From Gordonia terrae (GTDB lineage Bacteria; Actinomycetota; Actinomycetes; Mycobacteriales; Mycobacteriaceae): DNA of 64,000 nucleotides. The translations under genes and the position numbers were made by a program. The stretch covers positions 3,100,001 to 3,164,000 of the forward strand of contig NZ_CP016594.1 in NCBI RefSeq assembly GCF_001698225.1. Direction: 5' to 3'. Every line of letters begins with the position of its first letter. Positions within the stretch are counted from its first letter, which is position 1. Below the pieces are notes generated by a model. The model ran no database searches and was not told the DNA's origin. It saw only the letters and a program-made list of their open reading frames with translations. Below, piece by piece: positions 52,715 to 61,136 of this stretch.

Positions 52715-53803
52715 GTGGTTCAGCTGACAGTGGGAAATCATCGCGACAACGCGACGACCGACGTCCTCCTCGCCGCCGAGAAGTTCAACCGCCACACCTT
52801 CTGGTGCGGCCAGAGCGGCTCCGGGAAGACCTACGCGCTCGGGGTGGTTCTCGAACAGCTGCTGCTCCGAACCCGACTCCCGTTGCTGATCCTCGATCCG
52901 AACGCGGATTTCACCCGGTTACCCGAGACACGGGGTACCGCGGATCCCACCGCCGCGGATGCGATCGCGGCATCCGACATCCGGGTCCTGCATTCGACGC
53001 GACGTGACGGACCGCAATTGCGGACGCGATTCCTGACCCTGCCCCTGGCCGCGAAGGCCGCGGTCCTGCAGCTGGATCCGATCGCCGACGCCGACGAGTA
53101 CAACGTGCTGCTGCACGCCGACGCCACGCTCACCGAGACATCGGACCAGACCACCTATCTCGACGCGCTTCGCAGTTCCGCCGACCCCGGACATCAGCGG
53201 CTGGCCAAGCGTATCGAGAATCTGCAGGTCCTCGATTGGGCCCTGTGGGCGCGGGGTGACCTCGCGGCGACCGACGTCATCAACGAGCGACCCCAGGCGA
53301 CCGTGCTCGACCTGGGTGGGTTCGCCCACCCGGCGGAACCGAAGGTCGCCGCTCTCAGTGTGCTCGAACACCTCTGGGCCCACCGCGACGAACGGCGCCC
53401 GATACTCATCGTGATCGACGAGGCCCACAACATCTGCCCACCGCAGGCCACCAGCGCGGTGGAGCAGGCGCTGATCGACCGGGTCGTGCAGATCGCCGCC
53501 GAGGGCCGCAAATTCGGCCTCTGGCTGCTGCTGTCGACCCAGCGGCCGACCAAGATCCACCCCAATGTCCTGTCCCAGTGCGACAACTTGTGCCTGATGC
53601 GGATGAACGCCCCACGCGATCTCGCCGAGTTGGCCGACACCTTCGGCTTCGTACCCGAACACCTCCTGGCGGAGTCGCCCGGGTTCCGCCAGGGTGAGGC
53701 ACTCCTCGCCGGTGGGTTCATCACCGCGCCCACGTACACGCAGATGGGTGCCCGGATCACCGAGGAAGGCGGCGCCGACGTCGCGGTGCCGCTGACCGTC
53801 TAG
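52715..53803 (+). CDS. HerA/DUF87-type ATPase
   Basis: 362 residues. An FtsK-HerA superfamily motor: Walker A GQSGSGKT at residues 32-39, LLILDPNADF after it, Walker B ILIVIDEAHNICPP, and the sensor LLLSTQRPTKIHP with the conserved Gln-Arg. HerA ATPases move DNA, often with NurA nuclease or, in defence systems, with a SIR2 or nuclease partner. No nuclease gene is adjacent here; the flanking genes are a GNAT protein and a hydrolase. A stand-alone role is therefore unknown. Leaderless start supported by TAAGGT. Confidence 0.84.
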   Translation: MVQLTVGNHRDNATTDVLLAAEKFNRHTFWCGQSGSGKTYALGVVLEQLLLRTRLPLLILDPNADFTRLPETRGTADPTAADAIAASDIRVLHSTRRDGPQLRTRFLTLPLAAKAAVLQLDPIADADEYNVLLHADATLTETSDQTTYLDALRSSADPGHQRLAKRIENLQVLDWALWARGDLAATDVINERPQATVLDLGGFAHPAEPKVAALSVLEHLWAHRDERRPILIVIDEAHNICPPQATSAVEQALIDRVVQIAAEGRKFGLWLLLSTQRPTKIHPNVLSQCDNLCLMRMNAPRDLAELADTFGFVPEHLLAESPGFRQGEALLAGGFITAPTYTQMGARITEEGGADVAVPLTV

Positions 53804-53825
53804 CGTCGACGAGAATTCCTGCCTG

Positions 53826-53850
53826 GCAGCAGGTCGACCGCTGCTAATGT
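53826..53850 (+). promoter_or_regulatory. Dyad operator and -10 box upstream of a short ORF and hydrolase
   Basis: GCAGC-AGGTCGACC-GCTGC (53826-53844) is an inverted repeat that abuts TAATGT (53845-53850), a good -10 box. A repressor bound there would block the promoter. The transcript would begin near 53857 and contain a short ORF before the hydrolase gene. Confidence 0.5.
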
Positions 53851-53888
53851 GTACACCGTCCGTGCGACTAACCGAGGAGGCGATACCC

Positions 53889-53939
53889 ATGAACGATTCG
53901 ATGTGGGCGCTCCCCTACGGAGTCACGGTCGGGCGATAG
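53889..53939 (+). CDS. 16-codon upstream ORF with strong ribosome binding site
   Basis: The ORF encodes MNDSMWALPYGVTVGR and is preceded by GAGGAGG at 53874-53880 (spacing eight), the strongest ribosome binding site in this part. It ends 46 bases before the hydrolase ATG. It may be a leader peptide that couples or controls translation of the hydrolase, or a small functional peptide. No run of one regulated amino acid is seen, so classical attenuation is not supported. Confidence 0.4.
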   Translation: MNDSMWALPYGVTVGR

Positions 53940-53985
53940 GTCGTCCGGGGCGCGCCGTAGAAGCGCACTCCCGAGAGGCACGACC

Positions 53986-54717
53986 ATGCATTTCACCTCT
54001 GAGACCCACCTCGCCGACGGCGTCGTCGAACGGAATTTCGTCCTCGGCGGAATCCCGGGCATCCTATGGACTCCCGCGACGACCTCGTCACCCGTTCCGC
54101 TGATCTTGCTCGGACACCCCGGTGGTCTTCCACAGATGTATCCACGACTGGCGGCCCGGGCGCGGCGGGCCGTGACCGACGGCTTCGCCGCGGCGACCAT
54201 CGAGACGCCCGGCGGTGGCGACCGACCGACATCGATAAAGGCCGAGCACGCCCGTGCCGACCTGCGTCGGACGCTACAGGCCGGCCATCAGGTCAGCGCC
54301 GACATCATCGACCGGCTCGTCCTGCCCCTGGTGGAGCAGTCGGTCCCGGAATGGCGGACGGCGATGGACCGGCTCCTCGAGCTGCCCGGCATCGATGGGC
54401 CGGTGGGCTATTCCGGGGGCGTCATCTCCGTCGGCGTCCGACTGGCCGTGACCGAACCCCGGATCGCGGCCGCCGTGCTGTTTGCGGGGAGCTTCATCCC
54501 GCGAACGATTCTCGACGAGGCCCAGCGCGTCACGGTCCCCCTGCACGTATTGCTGCAGTGGGACGACGAACACAACGACCGGCAGGCTGCACTGGATCTC
54601 TTCGACGCCTTCGGTTCGACGGAGAAGAGTCTGCACGCGAACATGGGTGGACACACCGGCGTCCCGGCGTACGCGGGTGAGGACGCCGCGGGGTTCTTCG
54701 TCCGGCATCTGGGTTGA
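53986..54717 (+). CDS. Alpha/beta hydrolase (dienelactone-hydrolase-like)
   Basis: 243 residues. Strands around PLILLGHPGGLPQMYPRLAA and FAAATIETPGGGDR lead to a nucleophile elbow VGYSGGVISV (Ser), the acid region in LHVLLQWDDEHNDRQAALDL and a C-terminal His in ANMGGHTGVPAY. This is close to the dienelactone hydrolase/acetylesterase group. It lies in one transcript with the 16-codon ORF upstream, behind a likely repressor operator, so its expression is probably regulated. The ATG has GAGAGG seven bases upstream. Substrate unknown. Confidence 0.78.
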   Translation: MHFTSETHLADGVVERNFVLGGIPGILWTPATTSSPVPLILLGHPGGLPQMYPRLAARARRAVTDGFAAATIETPGGGDRPTSIKAEHARADLRRTLQAGHQVSADIIDRLVLPLVEQSVPEWRTAMDRLLELPGIDGPVGYSGGVISVGVRLAVTEPRIAAAVLFAGSFIPRTILDEAQRVTVPLHVLLQWDDEHNDRQAALDLFDAFGSTEKSLHANMGGHTGVPAYAGEDAAGFFVRHLG

Positions 54718-54732
54718 TTCGGGCGTCGAGCG

Positions 54733-55203
54733 TCAGACCGTGGAGCCGATTCCGTTCCCGTCGACGCTCGGCCCCACCGGCCGTGGGTCGAGTGTGCCTG
54801 CACCCGAACCGATTTCCCAGGCCAGTGGCCCACTGGGGATCAGCGTGTCGAGCCACGACGCCACGACATCGACGATCGTTTCCTCCAGGTCGTAGCGCGA
54901 CCAACCCCGCGGTCGCGACGGCACCGCCGGTTCCCAGCCGAGTTCGCCCCATTCGACGCCGAACAGTCGTCTCTCGTCGTCGAACCGGCGGTCCAGTTCG
55001 AACGCGTCCGCACCCTCGAATCGCGCCCACACATCGAACGGACCCTCGGCGTCCTGGTCGACGAACAAGTCGATCGTCACCCCGTCGATCACCCCGGTGA
55101 CGTCGGACGTCGCGCCGCCGAGGCGTTCCAACGTTGCTGCGACATCTGCGGATCGCGTCGCAAGGATGTGTGCCAGGCTGCATCGGTACTCGGCTGCGTC
55201 CAC
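54733..55203 (-). CDS. Small acidic protein of unknown function
   Basis: 156 residues from the GTG at 55203; the longer upstream frame runs into the divergent gene and is not used. Not recognised. The sequence is rich in Asp, Glu and Trp (IDLFVDQDAEGPFDVWARFE, DERRLFGVEWGELGWEP, DLEETIVDVVASWLDTLI) and has no signal peptide. It looks like a small binding or immunity-type protein. It is divergent from an SUKH protein gene with a 57-base spacer, and convergent with the hydrolase gene. Confidence 0.55.
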   Translation of the reverse strand: MDAAEYRCSLAHILATRSADVAATLERLGGATSDVTGVIDGVTIDLFVDQDAEGPFDVWARFEGADAFELDRRFDDERRLFGVEWGELGWEPAVPSRPRGWSRYDLEETIVDVVASWLDTLIPSGPLAWEIGSGAGTLDPRPVGPSVDGNGIGSTV

Positions 55204-55247
55204 GCCACGAGCCTGAATGGGTAGCTCCCCTCGTTCACGGCGTGTCC

Positions 55248-55253
55248 TAGTCT
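55248..55253 (+). promoter_or_regulatory. -10 box for leaderless SUKH transcript
   Basis: TAGTCT ends seven bases before the ATG at 55261. Confidence 0.5.
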
Positions 55254-55260
55254 CATCGTC

Positions 55261-55800
55261 ATGGCGAACCTCGACGCCCTCCGTGTAGGCGGCGAACCCA
55301 CTCGGATGCACATCGACTTCGCGGCACTCGATGGCTTTTCCTTCGACGACGGCGGCGGGTTCCCGCCGTCGTATCGTGACTTCATCCGCCACTCGGGATG
55401 GGCGCGCACCTTCGGTCTGTGGCTCGTATACCCGCCGGTCTTGCCCGGTTTCGCAGACGGATTCGTCGGGCGCGGAGGGCAACTCACCCGCGCGTTCCGG
55501 GCCGCGTATCGAGACGGGCAGGATGAGGATTTCGATTGGATGATCGAGCCCCACGGCAGCTGGGAACTCGTCGCGTCGCTGACAGTCTTCGGCTGGAGCG
55601 AGAACGGCGACGCACTTCTCTGGGACACCACGGCGCGCGACGCTCACGGCGAGTTCCCGGTCTGGGAATCCCTGCACATGGATACGCTGCATCGACGCGG
55701 AACGAATCTGGCCGAGGTTCTCGATGGTCTGCGCAGCCGGGCCGGCGCGCTCGCTGACGACGTCGTCGACATCCAACCGCTCCCGCCGACTCGGGCCTGA
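55261..55800 (+). CDS. SMI1/KNR4 (SUKH) family protein
   Basis: 179 residues. The SUKH signature lies near the N-terminus (GGFPPSYRDFIRHSGWARTF) with the later segments DEDFDWMIEPHGSWELVASL and NGDALLWDTTARDAHGEFPV. SUKH proteins often act as immunity proteins against contact-dependent or polymorphic toxins. No toxin gene is adjacent, so it is either an orphan immunity gene or has another role. The ATG is fixed by the TAGTCT box. The strong hairpin after the tRNA gene ends this transcript too. Confidence 0.72.
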   Translation: MANLDALRVGGEPTRMHIDFAALDGFSFDDGGGFPPSYRDFIRHSGWARTFGLWLVYPPVLPGFADGFVGRGGQLTRAFRAAYRDGQDEDFDWMIEPHGSWELVASLTVFGWSENGDALLWDTTARDAHGEFPVWESLHMDTLHRRGTNLAEVLDGLRSRAGALADDVVDIQPLPPTRA

Positions 55801-55843
55801 CCGTGACGAGTGCAATCGCAGTGCAGTCGGCGAACAGAACAAA

Positions 55844-55870
55844 ACCCTGATGAGCAATGCTCATCAGGGT
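55844..55870 (-). terminator. Intrinsic terminator of tRNA-Pro (also downstream of SUKH gene)
   Basis: ACCCTGATGAGC and GCTCATCAGGGT (12-base perfect arms) enclose the loop AAT. On the minus strand TTTTGTT follows, so it is an intrinsic terminator for the tRNA; it also lies just after the convergent SUKH gene. Confidence 0.85.
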
Positions 55871-55876
55871 CTTCTG

Positions 55877-55950
55877 TCGGGCTGACAGGATTTGAACCTG
55901 CGACCACTTGACCCCCAGTCAAGTGCGCTACCAAACTGCGCCACAGCCCG
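55877..55950 (-). tRNA. tRNA-Pro (anticodon GGG)
   Basis: 74 bases on the minus strand fold into a complete cloverleaf. The acceptor stem is CGGGCTG with CAGCCCG and discriminator A; the D arm contains GCGCAGTTTGGTAGCGC; the anticodon arm is CTTGA-CTGGGGG-TCAAG, with anticodon GGG; the T arm is CGCAGGTTCAAATCCTGTC-like with the invariant TTCAAAT. CCA is not encoded. It reads the codon CCC (and CCT), both used in the window. Confidence 0.97.
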
Positions 55951-56043
55951 TTGCTCCCTGGAGAAGCGGAGCGAGGTAAAGCCTAGCCGACGAGCACGGT
56001 CCCGAACCAATCGCCTGGTCAGGCCTCATTTCGGGCCGGTGGC

Positions 56044-56090
56044 CAGATGTAGTGTGTCGTTGCTTCTACCGCTACGAAGCGCTACATCTG
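56044..56090. repeat. Nested double inverted repeat
   Basis: Outer arms CAGATGTAG (56044-56052) and CTACATCTG (56082-56090) enclose inner arms GCTTC (56062-56066) and GAAGC (56076-56080). The element lies between the tRNA gene and the 3' end of the GlsB-like gene and can act as a terminator for the latter. It has no T tract. Confidence 0.5.
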
Positions 56091-56100
56091 ACACCGGCTG

Positions 56101-56364
56101 CTAGACCGCCGAACGCTTCTTGAACCAGATCCACCCGGCGGTCACCAGGACCGCGCCCACGAGGGAGCCGATGATGCCGCTGGGGCGGAGTTCGAGTCCG
56201 TCGCCGGAGAGCAGACTGATGAGCAGTCCACCGACGAAGGAGCCAACGAGTCCGGCGACCAGGGCGAGACCCCAGTCGACGGTGCGCAGGTTCTTGCCGC
56301 CGAGGAGGATCTGCGCGAGGGCGCCGATGACCATGCCGAATACGATGATTGCCAGGATGAGCAC
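56101..56364 (-). CDS. GlsB/YeaQ/YmgE family small membrane protein
   Basis: 87 residues from GTG 56364; a further upstream ATG (56400) gives 99 residues but the family usually starts at the first helix. Three membrane helices: VLILAIIVFGMVIGALAQIL, DWGLALVAGLVGSFVGGLLI and GIIGSLVGAVLVTAGWIWF, with the Gly-rich turn LLGGKN between. The family is called transglycosylase-associated or stress-induced, but the role is not established. GATACT seven bases before the GTG supports leaderless expression. Convergent with nothing; it follows the same strand as der, but the gap of 50 bases and the GATACT box suggest a separate promoter. Confidence 0.82.
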   Translation of the reverse strand: MLILAIIVFGMVIGALAQILLGGKNLRTVDWGLALVAGLVGSFVGGLLISLLSGDGLELRPSGIIGSLVGAVLVTAGWIWFKKRSAV

Positions 56365-56414
56365 GAGACGCAGTATCTCACAGCGGGTGTCGTGCGCCAC
56401 AGACAGACCGCAGT

Positions 56415-57854
56415 TCAGCGCTTTCGGCGTTGCTCCCGCTTGTCGCGGACACGGACGTTGACCCGGACCGGCGAACCGTCGAAGTTGAATTCCTCACGCA
56501 GCCGCCGCTCGAGGAAGCGGCGATAGCCCGCCTCGAGGAAACCGGTGGTGAACAGCACGAAGGTCGGCGGCCGGACCGAGGCCTGAGTCGCGAACATCAC
56601 GCGCGGCTGTCGGCCACCGCGCAGCGGCGGCGGGTTGGCGGCGATGACGTCCTTGAGCCAGTTGTTCAGCGGGCCGGTCGAGATGCGCTTGTCCCACGAG
56701 TCGAGCGCGGATTCCAACGCGGGCACCAGCTTCTGGACGGCCCGGCCGGTCGACGCCGAGATGTTGACCCGGCGCGCCCACGGCACGCGTGCCAGCTCGC
56801 GATCGATCTCCTTGTCCAACTGGTACCGACGATCCTCGTCGACGAGATCCCACTTGTTGAACGCGATCACGAGCGCCCGCCCGCTCTCGATGATGAGCGA
56901 CAGCACCCGCAGGTCCTGTTCGGTGATCGGTTCCGACGCGTCGATCAGCAGGATCGCCACCTCGGCCGCGTCGAGCGCCGACCGCGTCCGCAGTGACGCG
57001 TAGTACTCGTGTCCGCTCGCGGTCCGCACCTTGCGTCGCAGACCCGCGGTGTCGACGAAGTTCCACGTCCTGCCGCCGAGTTCGACGAGCTCGTCGACCG
57101 GGTCGACGGTCGTCCCGGCGACGTTGTCGACCACCGACCGCTCGGTGCCGGTGAGCTTGTTCAGCAGCGAACTCTTGCCGACGTTCGGCTTGCCCACGAG
57201 CGCGACGCGACGGGGACCACCGAGAGTTGGTGCCTCCCGCGGGGTCTCGGGCAGCTTGTCCAGGATGATGTCGAGCAGATCGCCGGCCCCGCGGCCGTGT
57301 GCCGCCGACACGGGATACGGCTCGCCGAGCCCCAGCGACCACAGGGACGCGGTGTCGGACTCGAGACGTTCGCTGTCGACCTTGTTGGCACACAGGATGA
57401 CCGGGGTCTTCGACCGCCGCAGGACCCGCGCGACGGCCTCGTCGGTCGCGGTCGCACCGACCGTGGCGTCGACCACGACGACGATCGCGTCGGCGGTGCG
57501 CATCGCCAGCTCGGCCTGCGCGGCGACGGCCTGCTGCAGCCCCTTCGCGTCGGGCTCCCAGCCACCGGTGTCGACGACGGTGAAGCGGCGACCCGACCAC
57601 GACGCCGCGTACGACACGCGGTCACGGGTCACGCCCGGGATGTCCTCGACCACGGCTTCCCGACGGCCCAGGATGCGGTTGACGAGCGTCGACTTGCCCA
57701 CGTTGGGTCGTCCGACGATCGCCACCACCGGCATGTGTTCGACGCCGGAGGCGTCGTCGGCGCCCCCGACATCGGTCAGCTGCCAGTCGGATTCGTCCGA
57801 CCACGTGCCGTCACCGGGCAGCGCGGTGAGATCGTCCGAGTAGTTGTCGCTCAC
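56415..57854 (-). CDS. der: Ribosome biogenesis GTPase Der (EngA)
   Basis: 479 residues with two tandem GTPase domains and a C-terminal KH-like domain. The G1 loops are GRPNVGKST (48-56) and GKPNVGKSS (221-229), with the G3 motifs DTGGWE and DTAGLR and the G4 motifs NKVD and NKWD. The N-terminal 40 residues are an acidic extension common in actinobacteria. Der acts in 50S ribosome assembly. The GTG overlaps the cmk stop (GTGA), as in the M. tuberculosis Rv1713-Rv1712 pair. Confidence 0.97.
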   Translation of the reverse strand: MSDNYSDDLTALPGDGTWSDESDWQLTDVGGADDASGVEHMPVVAIVGRPNVGKSTLVNRILGRREAVVEDIPGVTRDRVSYAASWSGRRFTVVDTGGWEPDAKGLQQAVAAQAELAMRTADAIVVVVDATVGATATDEAVARVLRRSKTPVILCANKVDSERLESDTASLWSLGLGEPYPVSAAHGRGAGDLLDIILDKLPETPREAPTLGGPRRVALVGKPNVGKSSLLNKLTGTERSVVDNVAGTTVDPVDELVELGGRTWNFVDTAGLRRKVRTASGHEYYASLRTRSALDAAEVAILLIDASEPITEQDLRVLSLIIESGRALVIAFNKWDLVDEDRRYQLDKEIDRELARVPWARRVNISASTGRAVQKLVPALESALDSWDKRISTGPLNNWLKDVIAANPPPLRGGRQPRVMFATQASVRPPTFVLFTTGFLEAGYRRFLERRLREEFNFDGSPVRVNVRVRDKREQRRKR

Positions 57855-58564
57855 CGTTCCACAGCTCCGATCCGGGTCGTCACGAGGCCGCTCAGTTCCT
57901 CGAGCACCTCGTCGAGGGTCTTGTCACTGGTGTCGACGACGGTCGCGTCATCGGCCGCGCGCAGCGGCGAGACCTTGCGCGTCGAGTCGAGATGGTCGCG
58001 CCGGTTCACACTCGCCAGCACCGCGTCGTAGTCGCTGTCGCGTCCGCCGGCCAGATTCTGCTTGTGCCGCCGCTCGGCGCGCGCCTCGGGCGTCGCGGTC
58101 AAGAAGATCTTGACGTCGGCGTCGGGGAACACCACGGTGCCGATGTCGCGGCCCTCGACGACCACGAACCGGCCCTGCGCGTTCTGCTGTTGCAGCGCAA
58201 CCAGTTTCGTGCGCACCTCGGCGACCGCCGAGACGGCCGACACGGCGCTCGTGACGTGGTCGGTCCGGATCGGACCGGACACGTCGCGGCCGTCGAGGAA
58301 GACCTTGGCGCCGTCTCCGTCCGGGACCAACTCGATGTCGACGCCGGCCACCACACGGGCGATTCCGGCCGGATCATCCAGCGCCACACCGGCATCGAGA
58401 ACGGCGAGCGTCACCGCCCGATACATGGCGCCGGTGTCGAGGTAGCTGGCCCCGACCTTCGCCGCGAGCAGTTTCGACACCGACGACTTCCCGGTGCCCG
58501 CCGGGCCGTCGATGGCGACGACGTGCGTGGTCCCGCCTGCGGACTCCGACGTGCCGTCGCTCAC
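57851..58564 (-). CDS. cmk: Cytidylate kinase
   Basis: 237 residues. It phosphorylates CMP and dCMP. The P loop is GPAGTGKSS (20-28), the substrate region contains [10 protein letters not shown] and [20 protein letters not shown], and the lid has the Arg-rich [10 protein letters not shown]. Length and motifs are standard. It overlaps rluB at the start and der at the stop, so the block is one operon with coupled translation. Confidence 0.97.
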   Translation of the reverse strand: MSDGTSESAGGTTHVVAIDGPAGTGKSSVSKLLAAKVGASYLDTGAMYRAVTLAVLDAGVALDDPAGIARVVAGVDIELVPDGDGAKVFLDGRDVSGPIRTDHVTSAVSAVSAVAEVRTKLVALQQQNAQGRFVVVEGRDIGTVVFPDADVKIFLTATPEARAERRHKQNLAGGRDSDYDAVLASVNRRDHLDSTRKVSPLRAADDATVVDTSDKTLDEVLEELSGLVTTRIGAVER

Positions 58565-59496
58565 AGGCCGACCGCCCTGTACAACCCACCGACCTCGTCG
58601 CTGCCCAGAACACGGAGACTGCCCGGGCGCTGTTCGCCGAGTGCCACCGAACCGACGTGTGTGCGAACCAGTTTGACGACGGGGTAGCCGACCTCGTCCA
58701 TCATCCGGCGGACCACCCGGTTGCGGCCCTCGTGCAGCGTGATCCGCACCAGCGACTGCCCCTCGTGGACCTCGATCACGGTGAACCTGTCGACCAGGAC
58801 GGGACCGTCTTCGAGGTCGACACCCTCCCGCATGCGTCGCGCGATACCGCGCGGCACCTCCCCCTTGAGGGTCGCCAGATATGTCTTGGGCACCTCGAAC
58901 GACGGATGCATCAATCGGTGCGCGAGTTCGCCGTCGTTGGTCAGCAGCAGCAGACCCTCGGTGTCGGCGTCGAGACGGCCGACGTGGAACAGTCGCTGCC
59001 CCGCCATGACCCGCTCGGCGACGACATCACCGACGCAGGGACGACCCTGATCGTCCGACATGGTCGACTGCCAGCCCTTGGGCTTGTTGAACGCCAGGTA
59101 CTGACGGGTCTCGTCCATGATCACGCGTGCACCGTCGACGCGGATGATGGCGGTGTTCGGATCGATCCGCAGACCCTGCTCGGTGACGATCTCACCGTCG
59201 ACCTCGACACGACCGGCGGCGATCAGTTCTTCGGCACCGCGTCGCGACGCCACGCCGGCCTGGGCGAGCACCTTTTGCAACCGAACGCCGTCCTCGACGT
59301 AATTGGCTCCGGCGCCCTGGTTCTCATCGGCGGGCGTCTGGTGGCGCGCCGGCCGTGCGTTGTTGAGCCGGATCTTGCCCACTTCGGCGTTCGGCTTCGA
59401 CGACCCCTTGCGGTGGGTCTTCTTGGTTCGCGGCTGTTGTGCGGGCGCGCCCTTGCGGCGTTGTCCCGGTGAGCCATCTCGGCCAGCGGATGCCAT
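58561..59496 (-). CDS. rluB: RNA pseudouridine synthase (RluB/RsuA family)
   Basis: 311 residues. A basic N-terminal tail (about 1-60, rich in Lys, Arg and Gln) precedes an S4 RNA-binding domain ([20 protein letters not shown]) and the catalytic domain, with the Asp of [18 protein letters not shown] as nucleophile and the end motif [12 protein letters not shown]. This family modifies 23S or 16S rRNA; by position next to scpB it matches the Rv1711 type. The exact site cannot be told from sequence. It is separated from scpB by six bases. Confidence 0.92.
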   Translation of the reverse strand: MASAGRDGSPGQRRKGAPAQQPRTKKTHRKGSSKPNAEVGKIRLNNARPARHQTPADENQGAGANYVEDGVRLQKVLAQAGVASRRGAEELIAAGRVEVDGEIVTEQGLRIDPNTAIIRVDGARVIMDETRQYLAFNKPKGWQSTMSDDQGRPCVGDVVAERVMAGQRLFHVGRLDADTEGLLLLTNDGELAHRLMHPSFEVPKTYLATLKGEVPRGIARRMREGVDLEDGPVLVDRFTVIEVHEGQSLVRITLHEGRNRVVRRMMDEVGYPVVKLVRTHVGSVALGEQRPGSLRVLGSDEVGGLYRAVGL

Positions 59497-59502
59497 GTTC
59501 TC

Positions 59503-60261
59503 TCAGTCCTGTGAGTCGGTGGTGGTGCCACCGTCGATGATCAGTTCCTTCGAGTCTGACGGTTGAGAGGACAGTTTGGCGAATCGGGGATCCGACAGCA
59601 GTTCCTCGTCGAGGTCGTCGATGAGGTCGACGTCGGGCAGCAGCGGCGCCAGATCGGGCAGTTCGGCCAGGGATGCCAGGCCGAGACGTTCCAGGAACAA
59701 CTCGGTGGTGGCATAGGTCGTCGCGTTCGTGGTCGGTTCGGTGCCGACCTCGTTGATCAGTCCACGGGCGACGAGCGTGCGGATCACGCCGTCGACGTTC
59801 ACGCCGCGGATGGCGCTCACGCGGGCTCGGGTGACCGGTTGCCGGTAGGCGATGACCGCGAGGGTCTCGAGGGCCGCCCGGGTGAGCTTCGACCGTGCCC
59901 CGTCGAGCAGCAACCGCTCGACGTAAGGGGCGTACTCCGCGCGGGTGTAGTAGCGCCAGCCGTCGCCGGCGAAGCGCAGATCGAAACCGCTCCCCGACGC
60001 GGTGAGCTCCGACGACATGGCGTTGAGCATCTCCCGGACCCGCGTGCGGTCCTGGTCGACCGCGTTCGCGAGTTCGTCGGTGGTCACCGGGGTGTCCACG
60101 ACGAGCAGCACCGCCTCCAGCGCCGAGCGCAACCGATCGTCGTCGAGGTACTCCCCGTCGCCGTGGAGCTCGGTCTGCTCGGGTTCGTCCGGACCCGGGT
60201 CCTCCCCGCCGGCCGTCCTGGTCGGGTCGAGGATCTCGACCTCGGGAACCTGGTCTGTCAT
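59503..60261 (-). CDS. scpB: Segregation and condensation protein B
   Basis: 252 residues. Two winged-helix domains of ScpB are recognised (LRSALEAVLLVVDTPVTTDE; LTRAALETLAVIAYRQPVTR, then RVSAIRGVNVDGVIRTLVA). An acidic N-terminal tail and a Ser-rich C-terminal tail flank them. ScpB works with ScpA and Smc in chromosome condensation. The ATG overlaps the scpA stop (ATGA). No smc gene is in the window. Confidence 0.95.
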   Translation of the reverse strand: MTDQVPEVEILDPTRTAGGEDPGPDEPEQTELHGDGEYLDDDRLRSALEAVLLVVDTPVTTDELANAVDQDRTRVREMLNAMSSELTASGSGFDLRFAGDGWRYYTRAEYAPYVERLLLDGARSKLTRAALETLAVIAYRQPVTRARVSAIRGVNVDGVIRTLVARGLINEVGTEPTTNATTYATTELFLERLGLASLAELPDLAPLLPDVDLIDDLDEELLSDPRFAKLSSQPSDSKELIIDGGTTTDSQD

Positions 60262-61136
60262 CCGTAATCCTCTGACTTGTCGATGCGCAGGTCATCGGCG
60301 CCGCGTTCGCCCGTCCACATCACCGCGAGTTCCTCGAGCGCCACGGGCTGTTCGAAGGCGACGGCCCGCTCGCGGAACAGCTCGAGCAGCCCGAGGAAGC
60401 TGCCGACGATCTCCAGCCCGTTCGCACAATCCGCGGTCAGTTCACGAAAACTCAGCCAGGTCCCCGAGGCCGCGCTGAGCAGCGAGGCCATCCGACGCGC
60501 CTGGCCCGGGACGGACACCTTCTGCACGTCGTGGAGGTGGTCCAGGCCGACGGTCGGCACCGGACGGGGCGTCAGCCCCGCAGCGGCGACCTGGGCGAAG
60601 CCGTCGGCGTCGACGCCGAGGGTCACCTCGGGCAGCAGATCCTCGAACCGTTTCTCCAGCGACACCGCGCGTGGATAGCGCTGCAGGGCGGCGGCCTCGA
60701 GTTCGCCGAACAGCGCGGCCACCTGCTTGTATGCGCGGTACTGCAGGAGCCGGGCGAACAACAGATCCCGCGCCTCGAGCAGAGCCAGATCCTCGGGGTC
60801 GTCGACCTCTCCGGACGGCAGCAGGCGGGCCGCCTTGAGATCCAGGAGCGTCGCGGCGACGACGAGGAACTCGGTCGTCTGGTCCAGGCCCATCTCCGGA
60901 CCGAGTTCGCGCGTGTAGGCGATGAAGTCGTCGGTGACCTCGTGCAGCGCCACCTCGGTCACATCGAGACGGTGTTGCGAGATCAGGTTCAGCAAGAGGT
61001 CGAACGGGCCCTCGAAGTTGCGCAGTTTGACCCGGAAGCCGGGCTCCTGGGCGACGTCGGTCGAGTCCTCCCCCGCCGGTGCGTCGAGGTCGGGGGTCGC
61101 GGCGTCGGGCGGCGCCTGATCCGTGCCGAGCGTCAT
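60258..61136 (-). CDS. scpA: Segregation and condensation protein A
   Basis: 292 residues. The kleisin N-terminal motif FRVKLRNFEGPFDLLLNLIS is present, followed by the region TTEFLVVAATLLDLKAARLL and the C-terminal winged helix near FLGLLELFRERAVAFEQPVA. ScpA bridges Smc heads and binds ScpB. The N-terminus has an acidic, Pro/Ala-rich tail. The ATG overlaps the parA stop, so parA, scpA and scpB are translationally coupled. Confidence 0.95.
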   Translation of the reverse strand: MTLGTDQAPPDAATPDLDAPAGEDSTDVAQEPGFRVKLRNFEGPFDLLLNLISQHRLDVTEVALHEVTDDFIAYTRELGPEMGLDQTTEFLVVAATLLDLKAARLLPSGEVDDPEDLALLEARDLLFARLLQYRAYKQVAALFGELEAAALQRYPRAVSLEKRFEDLLPEVTLGVDADGFAQVAAAGLTPRPVPTVGLDHLHDVQKVSVPGQARRMASLLSAASGTWLSFRELTADCANGLEIVGSFLGLLELFRERAVAFEQPVALEELAVMWTGERGADDLRIDKSEDYG

